From positions 1-41,345 of the IMG/VR virus record IMGVR_UViG_3300046167_000291: a stretch of 41,345 nt of DNA, one strand, 5' to 3'. Position 1 is the stretch's first letter. Each line of letters begins with the position of its first letter. The translations under genes and the position numbers were made by a program. Of the stretch, positions 14,830-22,168 are shown one piece after another. Below the pieces are notes generated by a model, which searched no databases, was not told the DNA's origin, and saw nothing but the letters and a program-made list of their open reading frames with translations. The DNA is from a virus.

Positions 14830-15094
14830 GAAGAACGATTACTTAGAGAACTTATTGCTTCTCTTTATAATCATTGATCGTGCGTGGCGTAAGCCATTCA
14901 CAGTCAAATCAGACTTCGCAAGAGTAGGAGCACTTCACGTTGCCATCGCGGCAAGTGAAGGCTTTATAACAAATCAAATAGATGAAGATAGCTGGGGCAA
15001 TCGTTGGTTCGTAACCCTAGATGGACAGGATATACACGATGAAATCAGCAGAACTCTTAAAGAAGTCATTTACAAAACCCACATTACTCATTGA
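14717..15094 (+). CDS. Hypothetical protein overlapping the polymerase end (125 aa)
   Basis: The likely start is the ATG at 14717 (MSEISLEQWHQKLALLSDLT), 113 nt inside the polymerase gene, with AAGGGA about 12 nt upstream. The protein has a hydrophobic patch (LENLLLLFIIIDRAW), then KSDFARVGALHVAIAASEGF and WGNRWFVTLDGQD. The second half resembles a small helical regulator, but I cannot name a family. It overlaps the exonuclease gene as well, so translation is tightly coupled. The exact start is uncertain. Confidence 0.6.
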   Translation: MSEISLEQWHQKLALLSDLTLPLPQNIPWESLGLTLTEKNDYLENLLLLFIIIDRAWRKPFTVKSDFARVGALHVAIAASEGFITNQIDEDSWGNRWFVTLDGQDIHDEISRTLKEVIYKTHITH

Positions 15095-15803
15095 TGGAGA
15101 CCTATATCTCTTTCGAGCCGCTATTGCTGTTGAGCATGAAATAGACTGGGGTGATGATGTATGGTCGCTTGCCACTGACCTTAAAGCGGCAAAGAAACTA
15201 TTCACGTCTATGGTCGATGGGTTCAAGAAAGAACTGGTTGTTGAAGACGTGATAGTCACTATATCAGGCCAGAACAACTTCCGTAAAAAGGTGCTTGATA
15301 CTTACAAGGGTGGACGCAAGAAAGTCCGAAAGCCTGTAGGATACAAAGCACTCGTTGCTTGGGCTATGGAAGAATACGAAAGCATCATGGTGGACTGCTT
15401 AGAAGCAGATGATGTCATGGGTATCATGGCTTCCATACCAAATACTGAAGCCATCATTGTGTCTGATGACAAGGACATGAAGACTATCCCATGTCGTCTA
15501 TACAGACCCAACGACAATGATCGATTGGTCATAAGTGATATGGAAGCTAATAAAAACTTCCTGATCCAAGCCCTCATGGGTGACATGACTGATGGCTATG
15601 GTGGATGTCCAAAGGTGGGCATCAAGACAGCTGAGAAGATACTCGGAAACCATCCGACTTGGGATGCTGTCGTCAAACAATATCAAAAAGAAAAACTATC
15701 AGCGGACTATGCGCTGACACAAGCACGTATGGCTAGGATTTTACGCTGTACTGATTGGGACAACGAGAAAGGTGAGGTCATACTATGGACACCGACAAGA
15801 TAG
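15039..15803 (+). CDS. 5'-3' exonuclease, FEN/T7 gp6-like
   Basis: A 254-residue nuclease of the flap endonuclease fold that removes primers and helps degrade host DNA and recombine phage DNA. Acidic metal ligands are visible in LLIDGDLYLFRA, CLEADDVMG and IVSDDKDMKTIP, and the helix-hairpin-helix DNA-binding loop is GGCPKVGIKTAEKIL after MGDMTDGYG. The ATG at 15039 has an AGGA 10 nt upstream. A second ATG at 15021 has none. It overlaps DUF3310 by 19 nt. Length is slightly below T7 gp6 (300). Confidence 0.9.
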   Translation: MKSAELLKKSFTKPTLLIDGDLYLFRAAIAVEHEIDWGDDVWSLATDLKAAKKLFTSMVDGFKKELVVEDVIVTISGQNNFRKKVLDTYKGGRKKVRKPVGYKALVAWAMEEYESIMVDCLEADDVMGIMASIPNTEAIIVSDDKDMKTIPCRLYRPNDNDRLVISDMEANKNFLIQALMGDMTDGYGGCPKVGIKTAEKILGNHPTWDAVVKQYQKEKLSADYALTQARMARILRCTDWDNEKGEVILWTPTR

Positions 15804-16042
15804 ATGAAGCTGTAAACAAACCGCCTCATTACAACACAGGATCAATCGAGTGCATCGATGCAATGCAAGCGATGGCTGATGGCTCTCTAGTCTGGGGTCA
15901 CAATGCGTACCTCTGGCAGAATGCTTTCAAGTATCTGTGGCGTTGGCCTTACAAGAAAAAACCCGTCGAAGACCTAAAGAAGTGCCGCTGGTACTTGGAT
16001 CGACTCATTTCACTCATTGAAGAAAAAGAAGAAACACTATGA
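15785..16042 (+). CDS. DUF3310 family protein
   Basis: An 85-residue protein with the family signature: VNKPPHYNTGSIECIDAMQA near the N-terminus, then WQNAFKYLWRWPYKKK and PVEDLKKCRWYLDRLI. DUF3310 proteins are frequent in phages beside nucleotide-metabolism genes and are sometimes labelled nucleotide kinases without direct evidence. It lies between the exonuclease and the ribonucleotide reductase with overlaps on both sides, which fits a role in nucleotide supply. Function is unproven. Confidence 0.9.
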   Translation: MDTDKIDEAVNKPPHYNTGSIECIDAMQAMADGSLVWGHNAYLWQNAFKYLWRWPYKKKPVEDLKKCRWYLDRLISLIEEKEETL

Positions 16043-17637
16043 ACAACCTATTGCCTACTGACTACCAAGCATTCATCCACACCAGCCGTTATGCTCGATG
16101 GCTAGAAGATGAAGGGAGACGAGAAAGCTGGACTGAGACTGTTGGGCGTTACATGGACAACGTGGTTAAGTCCCGTGTAAGCCGTGAGGTTGCCAATGAA
16201 ATTGAGCAAGCAATATTAAACTTACAAGTGATGCCTTCTATGAGGTCATTGATGACAGCTGGCAAGGCATTAACGAGAGACAATACAGCTGGATACAATT
16301 GCTCCTATACACCTATAGATCACATACGATGCTTCGATGAAGTCTTATTCATTCTACTCTGTGGGACAGGTGTAGGATTTTCTGTTGAAAAGAAGTATGT
16401 GAACAGCCTACCTACGATACCTACACTTACATCAGGTGTTTGTAGAATTATTGTTGAAGACAGCAAAGAGGGCTGGGCTACTGCATATAGAGAATTAATG
16501 TCTGAACTATACGCTGGCAGAATACCGACATGGGATGTTTCTAATGTTAGACCAGCTGGTGCACGTTTAGAGACATTTGGTGGTAGGGCATCTGGTGCTG
16601 AACCATTAGTTGAACTGTTTGAACATACCATAGAAATCTTTAAGAAAAAACAGGGTGGCAAGCTGTCTTCTTTGGATGTCCACAGCATCATGTGCATGAT
16701 TGGATCGATAGTGGTGGTCGGTGGAGTGAGACGTTCAGCGATGATCAGTCTAAGTGATCTATCGGATGACGAGATGCGTACAGCTAAGTCAGGCGAGTGG
16801 TACATCGACAACCCACACCATGCTCTAGCTAACAACTCAGTGGCCTTCGAAAGTAAGCCCAGCGGTGTAGACTTCATGAACGAATGGGCGTCATTAGCGG
16901 CCTCTGGTTCTGGTGAACGTGGTATCTTCAATAGACAGGCGGCTAGTACCAAAGCACACTACGATGGATATAGAGATAGCAACTGGGAATTTGGGACTAA
17001 TCCATGTTCGGAAATAGTGCTTCGAGGCCAGCGTCTTGAGGAAATTACTGACCCTGAGACTGGTGAAAAGGTTATTGATCCCAAGACTGGAAAGCCTAAA
17101 ACTAGAGGCATCGTTGGAACTGGTGGTCAGTTCTGTAATCTTACAGAGGCTGTCATTAGGGCTACAGATACTGAAGCTGACATCTCCAATAAGATAAGAC
17201 TTGCGACTATCTTAGGTACAATCCAAGCAACCTTAACTCACTTCCCGTATCTACGTGATTGCTGGACAACCAACACTGAGGAAGAGGCACTCTTAGGTGT
17301 ATCTATGACTGGCATCATGGACTGTACTTTGACTAATGGTAGAGAAGAGGGACTTGAGGATAGACTAGATACATGGCGCAGGGTTGCTAGGGAAACTAAC
17401 AACTACTTTGCAGATGAACTAGGTATCAATAGTTCAGCTTCTATAACTTGCTGTAAACCAAGTGGCACGGTTTCACAGCTGACATCATCCAGTAGCGGAA
17501 TCCATGCGAGGCACTCTGACTACTACATCAGAACAGTCCGTGGCGATAACAAAGACCCACTGACACACTTCTTAGCAGACCAAGGAATACCATCAGAACC
17601 TTGTGTCATGAAGCCAGACTACTACGACTGTCTTTAG
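16039..17637 (+). CDS. nrdJ: Class II (B12-dependent) ribonucleotide reductase, N-terminal catalytic part
   Basis: 532 residues carrying the catalytic barrel of a monomeric adenosylcobalamin-dependent reductase, which makes deoxynucleotides for phage replication. Residues recognised: C88 in GYNCSY (redox cysteine), C323 and E325 in NPCSEI (thiyl radical cysteine and glutamate), C366 in GQFCNL (partner cysteine). About 30 extra residues lie between C323 and C366. The frame stops at TAG 17635-17637 after KPDYYD, where relatives continue with VFSFP and MKSPEG. Those residues are present downstream but in other frames, and the C-terminal part lies at 17683-18033. As sequenced, this product lacks the C-terminal shuttle cysteines. 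Confidence 0.93.
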   Translation: MNNLLPTDYQAFIHTSRYARWLEDEGRRESWTETVGRYMDNVVKSRVSREVANEIEQAILNLQVMPSMRSLMTAGKALTRDNTAGYNCSYTPIDHIRCFDEVLFILLCGTGVGFSVEKKYVNSLPTIPTLTSGVCRIIVEDSKEGWATAYRELMSELYAGRIPTWDVSNVRPAGARLETFGGRASGAEPLVELFEHTIEIFKKKQGGKLSSLDVHSIMCMIGSIVVVGGVRRSAMISLSDLSDDEMRTAKSGEWYIDNPHHALANNSVAFESKPSGVDFMNEWASLAASGSGERGIFNRQAASTKAHYDGYRDSNWEFGTNPCSEIVLRGQRLEEITDPETGEKVIDPKTGKPKTRGIVGTGGQFCNLTEAVIRATDTEADISNKIRLATILGTIQATLTHFPYLRDCWTTNTEEEALLGVSMTGIMDCTLTNGREEGLEDRLDTWRRVARETNNYFADELGINSSASITCCKPSGTVSQLTSSSSGIHARHSDYYIRTVRGDNKDPLTHFLADQGIPSEPCVMKPDYYDCL

Positions 17638-17682
17638 CTTTCCCTATGAAGTCACCAGAAGGCTCAGTTCACCCGTCACGAC
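17638..17682 (+). pseudogene. nrdJ: Frame-disrupted linker of the ribonucleotide reductase
   Basis: The expected family residues appear in successive frames: VFSFP at 17630-17644, MKSPEGSV at 17646-17669, then TRHD at 17671-17682 leading into MTAIEQLEMW. Each switch needs the skipping of one extra base, at 17629 (t), 17645 (t) and 17670 (c). Three single-base additions sum to a full codon, so the last part returns to the original frame, but two stops remain between. Confidence 0.8.
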
Positions 17683-18033
17683 ATGACAGCGATTGAACAA
17701 CTGGAGATGTGGCTAACGTACCAGCGTCACTACACAGATCATAAGCCATCAGTGACTGTATCAGTCGGGGATGACGAATGGGCAGAAGTAGGTGCGTTTG
17801 TCTACCAGTATTTCGATGAAATGTCTGGTGTTAGTTTCTTACCGAGGTTTGATCACACGTATGCACAAGCACCTTATCAAGACATCAGCGAAGAGCAGTA
17901 TGAAGCCGCACTATTCGCAATGCCTAGCAAAATTGATTGGTCTGAATTGTCTAAATATGAGACTGAGGACACAACTAAAGGCTCACAAACTTTGGCTTGT
18001 ACTGGTGGAACTTGTGAACTTGTAGATATCTAA
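17683..18033 (+). CDS. nrdJ: Class II ribonucleotide reductase, C-terminal part
   Basis: 116 residues that match the end of class II reductases: MTAIEQLEMWLTYQRHYTDH, KPSVTVSVGDDEW, SFLPRFDHTYAQAPYQ and the terminal redox pair C106 and C111 in LACTGGTCELVDI, which re-reduces the active site. It has an ATG but no good ribosome binding site, so independent translation is doubtful. Together with the N-terminal part it would give a protein of roughly 665 residues, close to the known monomeric enzymes (about 740 in Lactobacillus). Confidence 0.9.
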   Translation: MTAIEQLEMWLTYQRHYTDHKPSVTVSVGDDEWAEVGAFVYQYFDEMSGVSFLPRFDHTYAQAPYQDISEEQYEAALFAMPSKIDWSELSKYETEDTTKGSQTLACTGGTCELVDI

Positions 18034-18053
18034 AAATAACCAAGGAGAGGCTA

Positions 18054-18260
18054 ATGAACCGAGAGGATTTGTTAAGAATACAGCATGAGTCTGTAGCTAA
18101 ATATGAAAACAAACGGATGCGCGAAAGGTTTAACATAAGAACTTATAAAGAGGGTGATCAGTGGGAAGCCCAACAAAATCGAAAAGCAACAGGAGCTAAA
18201 GGTGGCAAGACTAACTTACAGAGACCTTGGGCAAAGAAAGGCAGTAATGATGAAAGATAG
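18054..18260 (+). CDS. Small basic hypothetical protein (68 aa)
   Basis: A strong AAGGAGAGG ribosome binding site precedes the ATG. The protein opens MNREDLLRIQHESVAKYENK and is rich in Lys, Arg and Asn, ending LQRPWAKKGSNDER. It is probably nucleic-acid binding by charge only. It overlaps the zinc-ribbon gene by 14 nt. No family is recognised. Confidence 0.6.
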   Translation: MNREDLLRIQHESVAKYENKRMRERFNIRTYKEGDQWEAQQNRKATGAKGGKTNLQRPWAKKGSNDER

Positions 18261-18444
18261 TGTAACCCATTGTCCTAAGTGCATGGTGAAAACTCAAGTA
18301 ATCGACACCAGACCACATTTTAAATATGGATACCCATCGAAACGCAGAGCTAGGCAGTGTCCCCAGTGTGGACTGCGTAGAATGACTATAGAAATACCGA
18401 TAGAGCAGGGGGATAAGTATTTCCTATGTTCACAGTCGAAATAG
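18247..18444 (+). CDS. NrdR-like zinc-ribbon protein (65 aa)
   Basis: Two CxxC pairs (HCPKC and QCPQC) flank a stretch with TQVIDTR and a basic run SKRRARQ, followed by LRRMTIEIP. This order matches the N-terminal zinc ribbon of NrdR, the bacterial repressor of ribonucleotide reductase genes (CPxC, then KVIDSR, RRRREC, FTTxE). The ATP-cone domain of NrdR (about 100 residues) is absent. It also resembles the phage Ogr/Delta activators in cysteine layout, so a late activator is an alternative. It lies just after the class II reductase. The start could be 18247 or 18250. Confidence 0.65.
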   Translation: MMKDSVTHCPKCMVKTQVIDTRPHFKYGYPSKRRARQCPQCGLRRMTIEIPIEQGDKYFLCSQSK

Positions 18445-18686
18445 AGTCTGATTATGTCAAAGTGGTATCAGTTGATGCAGATGGTAAGTTTGAAGATGTA
18501 GAGATGTACCTAGAAGACAACGGCACAGTCTTTGTACGTCAGTTCGCCGATGAATTAGGAGAATTCCAACTACTTGCCATAAACTATAAACAACTATTAG
18601 ACTTATTAGCCTCTTTAGATGCCCACGATGGAGTTTACTTAACTAAGGTGGGTGGAGAGCAGGGAAGTCATCTCAAGGATGTCTAG
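18426..18686 (+). CDS. Acidic hypothetical protein (86 aa), last gene of the rightward arm
   Basis: Opens MFTVEIESDYVKVVSVDADG and contains alternating hydrophobic residues suggesting a small beta-sheet, then a helix (INYKQLLDLLASLDAHDG). It is net acidic and soluble. It overlaps the zinc-ribbon gene by 19 nt and has AGGGGG about 12 nt upstream of the ATG. No family is recognised. Confidence 0.6.
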   Translation: MFTVEIESDYVKVVSVDADGKFEDVEMYLEDNGTVFVRQFADELGEFQLLAINYKQLLDLLASLDAHDGVYLTKVGGEQGSHLKDV

Positions 18687-18810
18687 CTACTGCTCTCCGA
18701 TGTTACCGAAGTAACGCAAGCACCTTGCACTATACTAAAGATAATGTAAACAGCCTTAGTTAAATTAGTAAATCAGAATATGTATCCATCTGATACTAGT
18801 ATACAAATTC

Positions 18811-18855
18811 AAAAAACACAGATCGCCCAACATAAGACAGCGATCTGTGTTTTTT
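18811..18855. terminator. Bidirectional terminator where the two arms meet
   Basis: AAAAAACACAGATCGC (18811-18826) is a perfect 16-bp inverted repeat of GCGATCTGTGTTTTTT (18840-18855) with a 13-nt loop. A-run on one side and T-run on the other give an intrinsic terminator for both strands. It lies between the last rightward gene (ends 18686) and the muramidase stop (18860). Confidence 0.93.
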
Positions 18856-18859
18856 GTTA

Positions 18860-19372
18860 TTATTCTGCCATTTCCATAGCCTGATGGAGTGTCTCAGTGT
18901 TCCTTCTACTCCATCCTCTACCGAAATGCTTATAGTCATCTAAGCCCTCATAAAATGCCTGTCTGACTGTGTAGACGTAGTCGATGATAAACTTAGGGTC
19001 TTTCTCAGCAACTAAGCCAAGGGTCTGATTACCTATAGCTCCGTCTTGGGTAGCACCTACTGCACGTTGGACTGCTTTAGATGGTCTACTTTTTCCAGAA
19101 TTCACAGTCCAGTCCAGAACCGCCCAGTCCACGCCCGATGGAAGTGAATCGAAGCGGATCAGATCGGCGTAATTCTTGCGGTAGATTGGAGCAACATCAT
19201 CAGGCGTAAGATCACGCATCTCTTGCTCAGTAGACTCACGGCCTATCCATTCGTCATAGACACGTTTGGTTACACCGAGATTTGTCATACCACCCTTATC
19301 AAATTTTGAGTTTACATAGCCTCCCTCGTGTTCCAAAAGCATCGCTAGGCACTTATCGAAGTTCTCTTTCAT
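18860..19372 (-). CDS. GH108-type N-acetylmuramidase endolysin
   Basis: A 170-residue endolysin that cuts the glycan strands of peptidoglycan at the end of infection. The signature EGGYVNSKFDKGGMTNLGVT holds the catalytic glutamate E16 of the ZliS/GH108 family. SGVDWAVLDWTVNSGKSRPS and a C-terminal peptidoglycan-binding-like region (VGATQDGAIGNQTLG) complete the usual two-part layout. There is no signal peptide, so export depends on a holin, probably the 19369-19716 product, which overlaps its start by 4 nt. It is the last gene of the leftward arm. Confidence 0.93.
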   Translation of the reverse strand: MKENFDKCLAMLLEHEGGYVNSKFDKGGMTNLGVTKRVYDEWIGRESTEQEMRDLTPDDVAPIYRKNYADLIRFDSLPSGVDWAVLDWTVNSGKSRPSKAVQRAVGATQDGAIGNQTLGLVAEKDPKFIIDYVYTVRQAFYEGLDDYKHFGRGWSRRNTETLHQAMEMAE

Positions 19373-19716
19373 TTCTTAAAGCCTTTCATAGTTCTTACGC
19401 CAAAGCTGGCGGCTATAGATGCGTATAGTGACCATTGAAACCATTGTGGTGCGGCTTCTAGGTTAGCAAAGCCTTCCTTCATGTATGGCTGTAGGGGTGG
19501 TACAAACGAGCAAGCGACAATAGCTATGAAGCATACAGTCCACGCCTCGTCTTTCCAGCTGTTGTCACTGGCTTTGATAGCCGCTTGTTCCCAGCTAATC
19601 TCACCAGTTGCAATCTTCATCTTGGTTTCAGCTTCAGCCTTCTTAACGACAGTCTTTGAGTCTATGACTGCCCCAGCAAGGTCAGCGACCTTACCTAATA
19701 ATCCGAGTCCCATCAT
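19369..19716 (-). CDS. Holin-like membrane protein (GTA holin 3-TM type)
   Basis: 115 residues. An N-terminal amphipathic stretch (MMGLGLLGKVADLAGAVIDS) and a helical segment GEISWEQAAIKASDNSWKDE are followed by two clear membrane helices (WTVCFIAIVACSFVPPL and WSLYASIAASFGVRT). The layout resembles the 3-TM holin family of gene transfer agents. Placement directly before the endolysin supports a role in membrane permeabilisation. It overlaps its neighbours by 4 nt on each side. Confidence 0.75.
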   Translation of the reverse strand: MMGLGLLGKVADLAGAVIDSKTVVKKAEAETKMKIATGEISWEQAAIKASDNSWKDEAWTVCFIAIVACSFVPPLQPYMKEGFANLEAAPQWFQWSLYASIAASFGVRTMKGFKK

Positions 19717-20042
19717 CCGTTGTTCCCCTTCACTTCTTTCTTGCTCATGTTAGTGACCCCAAAGAAGACACCCACGATACCAGCGACTGATAGAAAATAT
19801 ATAGATGCCATTGACCCTATGATTGAGGATGCTTGCTCTAAGCCCAACGCACTAGAAAAGATGACACAGAAAGGATACGCAAGCATACCTATCAGGCAAA
19901 ACCACGCCATTCGTCTTTGGGCATCCCTTTGACTGTCTTCATCGTCAAGTCGTCTTCGCCTGTCTTCAAGTTCTAGTGCCGCCCATTCGTCTTTATCTAT
20001 TGAGCCACTGCCATCAGCATCTGCTTTTTCAAACTCTGTCAT
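19713..20042 (-). CDS. EF-hand membrane protein
   Basis: 109 residues. A canonical 12-residue EF-hand loop lies at residues 8-19 (DADGSGSIDKDE) with ligands D8, D10, S12, S14, D16 and E19, so it should bind calcium. A charged helix follows (DDEDSQRDAQRRM), then two membrane helices (MAWFCLIGMLAYPFCVIFSS and IYFLSVAGIVGVFFGV). Position between coiled-coil and holin genes suggests a part in lysis or membrane sensing. That role is inferred. Single EF-hand motifs joined to membrane helices do occur in marine phages, but I know of no proven function. Confidence 0.75.
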   Translation of the reverse strand: MTEFEKADADGSGSIDKDEWAALELEDRRRRLDDEDSQRDAQRRMAWFCLIGMLAYPFCVIFSSALGLEQASSIIGSMASIYFLSVAGIVGVFFGVTNMSKKEVKGNNG

Positions 20043-20053
20043 ATGTCTAATCC

Positions 20054-20506
20054 TTAGTTTAGTGGATTGTTGGCGAGGCTATCATACGCCTCCCAGATGT
20101 CGTCTATTTCCGTTTGATATACATCCAGCTTATCGCCGATTTGATCCGTGATTGTACTCGACTTTTCAACTTTAGAACGTAAGTCCAACAAGTCTTTCTG
20201 TTGTTCCAGAATTGTTTGCATTTGCGTACTAATCGTTGATAGCCGTGTGTTAAGACCTCTAACATCATTATCCTGTACCGCCTGTTCCAGTGCTTGTATG
20301 CGTGAGTTGAAATCTGTGGCTCTGACGTTGAACATGTCAGCTTCAGTTGTCACAAGATCAATCCCAGACTCTACGTCATAGAAGCGATTGAGGGTGTCAT
20401 ACCCATAATAAATACCGCCGCTGATTGCAGACAGTATTGGCAAGGCCGCCGCTATGTACCACCCTTTGAAGGTGAAGCCGCCGACCTTTAGTTCTGTGTC
20501 TTCCAT
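20054..20506 (-). CDS. Membrane-anchored coiled-coil protein (150 aa)
   Basis: One membrane helix near the N-terminus (GWYIAAALPILSAISGGIYY) followed by a long helical region (about residues 45-145) with heptad character (NSRIQALEQAVQDN, TRLSTISTQMQTILEQQKD). The body is expected in the periplasm or cytoplasm depending on orientation. The form resembles an inner spanin or a membrane-tethered lysis regulator. There is a 3-nt gap to the secreted protein upstream. Family unknown. Confidence 0.65.
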   Translation of the reverse strand: MEDTELKVGGFTFKGWYIAAALPILSAISGGIYYGYDTLNRFYDVESGIDLVTTEADMFNVRATDFNSRIQALEQAVQDNDVRGLNTRLSTISTQMQTILEQQKDLLDLRSKVEKSSTITDQIGDKLDVYQTEIDDIWEAYDSLANNPLN

Positions 20507-20509
20507 TGG

Positions 20510-21355
20510 TTACATGTCCTTAATTGGTGTTCCATGTTGTTGCATGTAGGTGTTCGCACCATAGATGTCTGAAGCATCCTTCATGTCATCTGCTAGATAA
20601 CCAGACCAACCAGTACCCTGTCCGTCCCAGTTGATTATGAAGTGATCAATGTCTTGGGTGTACGTGATTGTCGTATAGTTACCAGCTACTAGGTTGTTGG
20701 TGGCTGTGTAAGCATCAATTGACGATGTCAGATCACTGTTGTTTGCCGCCGCTAAGAACGCACCAGCTTGCTGTGCATACTGCTCGACGTTATCAACCGC
20801 ATCGTTGTAAGTGGCCACTTCAGATGCTTGTATGGAATACTCATCTGTCTGTATCATTTCCTGTAGAGCAACTTGTTCTGGCTTCGTGTCAGCTTCAGCC
20901 GCAACTGAGGAGACTGATGTAGCTGTAGCTAATACAGATGTTGCAGATGTCAATAAATCAACAGCTAATGTCAGCTGGTTCATTGCCGCCGTGTGCTCTT
21001 GTGTAAATAATTCAGCTGCATTTGATGCCGTGGAATAGTCGTGTGCAACTACCTTATCTAAGGCCGCTTCGTATGCTAAGAACTGGGCATTTGTTATCTT
21101 ACCATCATCTAGTGCATCGTCGATCACGACACGTCCAACTGTTGCATATCCAACAGCACCATTGACCAGCTGTCCACTTGCAAGCAGTTTGTTATTAATG
21201 ATGTCAATCGTCCCCTTGAGTTCCGTTATCTTCTGTGCCCCTGTCTGGCTGTACTCCGCTGGTGGCTGATATGACTCTGCGTGTACTGCGGAACCGCTGA
21301 CTAATAGTGCGGTTGTCGCTAACAGTAGCAACCTTTGCTTTTGTTTCTTCATCAC
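20510..21355 (-). CDS. Secreted or periplasmic hypothetical protein (281 aa)
   Basis: A clear Sec signal peptide: MMKKQKQRLLLLATTALLVS with likely cleavage after AVHA. The mature part is Ala/Thr/Ser-rich and helical (residues 40-215), then aromatic-rich (HFIINWDGQGTGWSGY) at the C-terminus. No family is recognised. It overlaps the upstream gene by 152 nt in another frame, and both frames look genuine, because the overlap encodes this signal peptide and the tail of the other protein. Confidence 0.7.
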   Translation of the reverse strand: MMKKQKQRLLLLATTALLVSGSAVHAESYQPPAEYSQTGAQKITELKGTIDIINNKLLASGQLVNGAVGYATVGRVVIDDALDDGKITNAQFLAYEAALDKVVAHDYSTASNAAELFTQEHTAAMNQLTLAVDLLTSATSVLATATSVSSVAAEADTKPEQVALQEMIQTDEYSIQASEVATYNDAVDNVEQYAQQAGAFLAAANNSDLTSSIDAYTATNNLVAGNYTTITYTQDIDHFIINWDGQGTGWSGYLADDMKDASDIYGANTYMQQHGTPIKDM

Positions 21356-21944
21356 TTAAATCTTCTCCAATTCTGAGCAAGGTGTCCCAGAAGACTTTGC
21401 TGGGCTCGTAGCCAACAATGTATATCTCTGGGTGTTCTCTATATTTATCTATTGCCGCTTTACCCATTAGAATTTTACCAGTGACCACATCCATAATTGG
21501 ACAGGGTGTACTGGCTAACATCATACTTCGGAATACGTTGCCATCTGGCGAACTACACAGGACACTGATGGCTGAGACCTGTAATCCCAGACCTCCAATT
21601 TGCTGTGGTGTTCCAAGTAGTCGGGCGTTCTTGCGGCGGTTACAGTGCTCATCCTGTTGCATTGTCCCACTGGACATCCCAAACATAGTTACTTGGATGC
21701 CAGAGGTAGTAGGTAATAGACAACTATCGTTACCACCACCACCTGTCATCGTAGGTGAAATGGCTGACATTACAGGTGCGGCCTGAGAAGCCCCAGCCGC
21801 ATTGTAATTGTTAGTTTCGTTAGTTGTTGCGTTGTTGGATTCTACAGTGCTGTCGTCGTAGTTGTTACTGAAGTCTCCATTAACATCGTTTGCATACTTT
21901 GGGCTTGCCAATAGTATTAATATAAGGGTGAATATTTTCCACAT
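21204..21944 (-). CDS. Secreted cysteine-containing hypothetical protein (246 aa)
   Basis: The signal peptide is MWKIFTLILILLASPKYAND. An Asn/Thr-rich low-complexity segment follows (residues 25-60), then a conserved-looking core with several cysteines (GGGGNDSCLLPTTSG, DEHCNRRKNARLL, SVLCSSPDG, TPCPIMD), which suggests disulfides in the periplasm or on the virion. The C-terminal 100 residues are charged. Similar Cys-containing proteins occur in other marine phages as conserved hypotheticals. It overlaps the lipoprotein gene upstream by 28 nt and the next gene by 152 nt. Confidence 0.7.
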   Translation of the reverse strand: MWKIFTLILILLASPKYANDVNGDFSNNYDDSTVESNNATTNETNNYNAAGASQAAPVMSAISPTMTGGGGNDSCLLPTTSGIQVTMFGMSSGTMQQDEHCNRRKNARLLGTPQQIGGLGLQVSAISVLCSSPDGNVFRSMMLASTPCPIMDVVTGKILMGKAAIDKYREHPEIYIVGYEPSKVFWDTLLRIGEDLSDEETKAKVATVSDNRTISQRFRSTRRVISATSGVQPDRGTEDNGTQGDD

Positions 21945-22168
21945 TCTTCAACCATAACTTTCTCTACTTTATAATCTTGGCACATCAGTTTAGTTGCCGC
22001 ATCTTTGTGGCCTATGTAAGCCAGCGTCTGCGCGTTGAGATTACGTTCACAGGCTGTATCTCCCATAGGACATGAAGACGGAAAGGCTATCGGAGTGTCT
22101 ACATATATTTCGGGGATACAGGCTGTTGTAAGTAATAGGGTTGCTAGTGCTAGGACAAGCCTATTCAT
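21917..22168 (-). CDS. Small lipoprotein, candidate outer spanin (83 aa)
   Basis: The start is placed at 22168, giving MNRLVLALATLLLTTACIPE with a lipobox (LTTA then Cys at 17). An upstream in-frame ATG at 22189 would put 7 residues before this normal signal. The mature part has four more cysteines (SSCPMGDTACERN, KLMCQDYK, EECGKYS). It overlaps the preceding TM plus coiled-coil gene by 8 nt. A small outer-membrane lipoprotein beside such a gene is the arrangement of two-component spanins. That role is inferred. Confidence 0.65.
   Translation of the reverse strand: MNRLVLALATLLLTTACIPEIYVDTPIAFPSSCPMGDTACERNLNAQTLAYIGHKDAATKLMCQDYKVEKVMVEECGKYSPLY

Noticed and set aside
16320-16952. A 210-codon open frame on the minus strand inside the reductase gene
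   Set aside because: It lies opposite a gene with conserved catalytic motifs, has no operon partner on that strand, and its composition is that of an antisense shadow.
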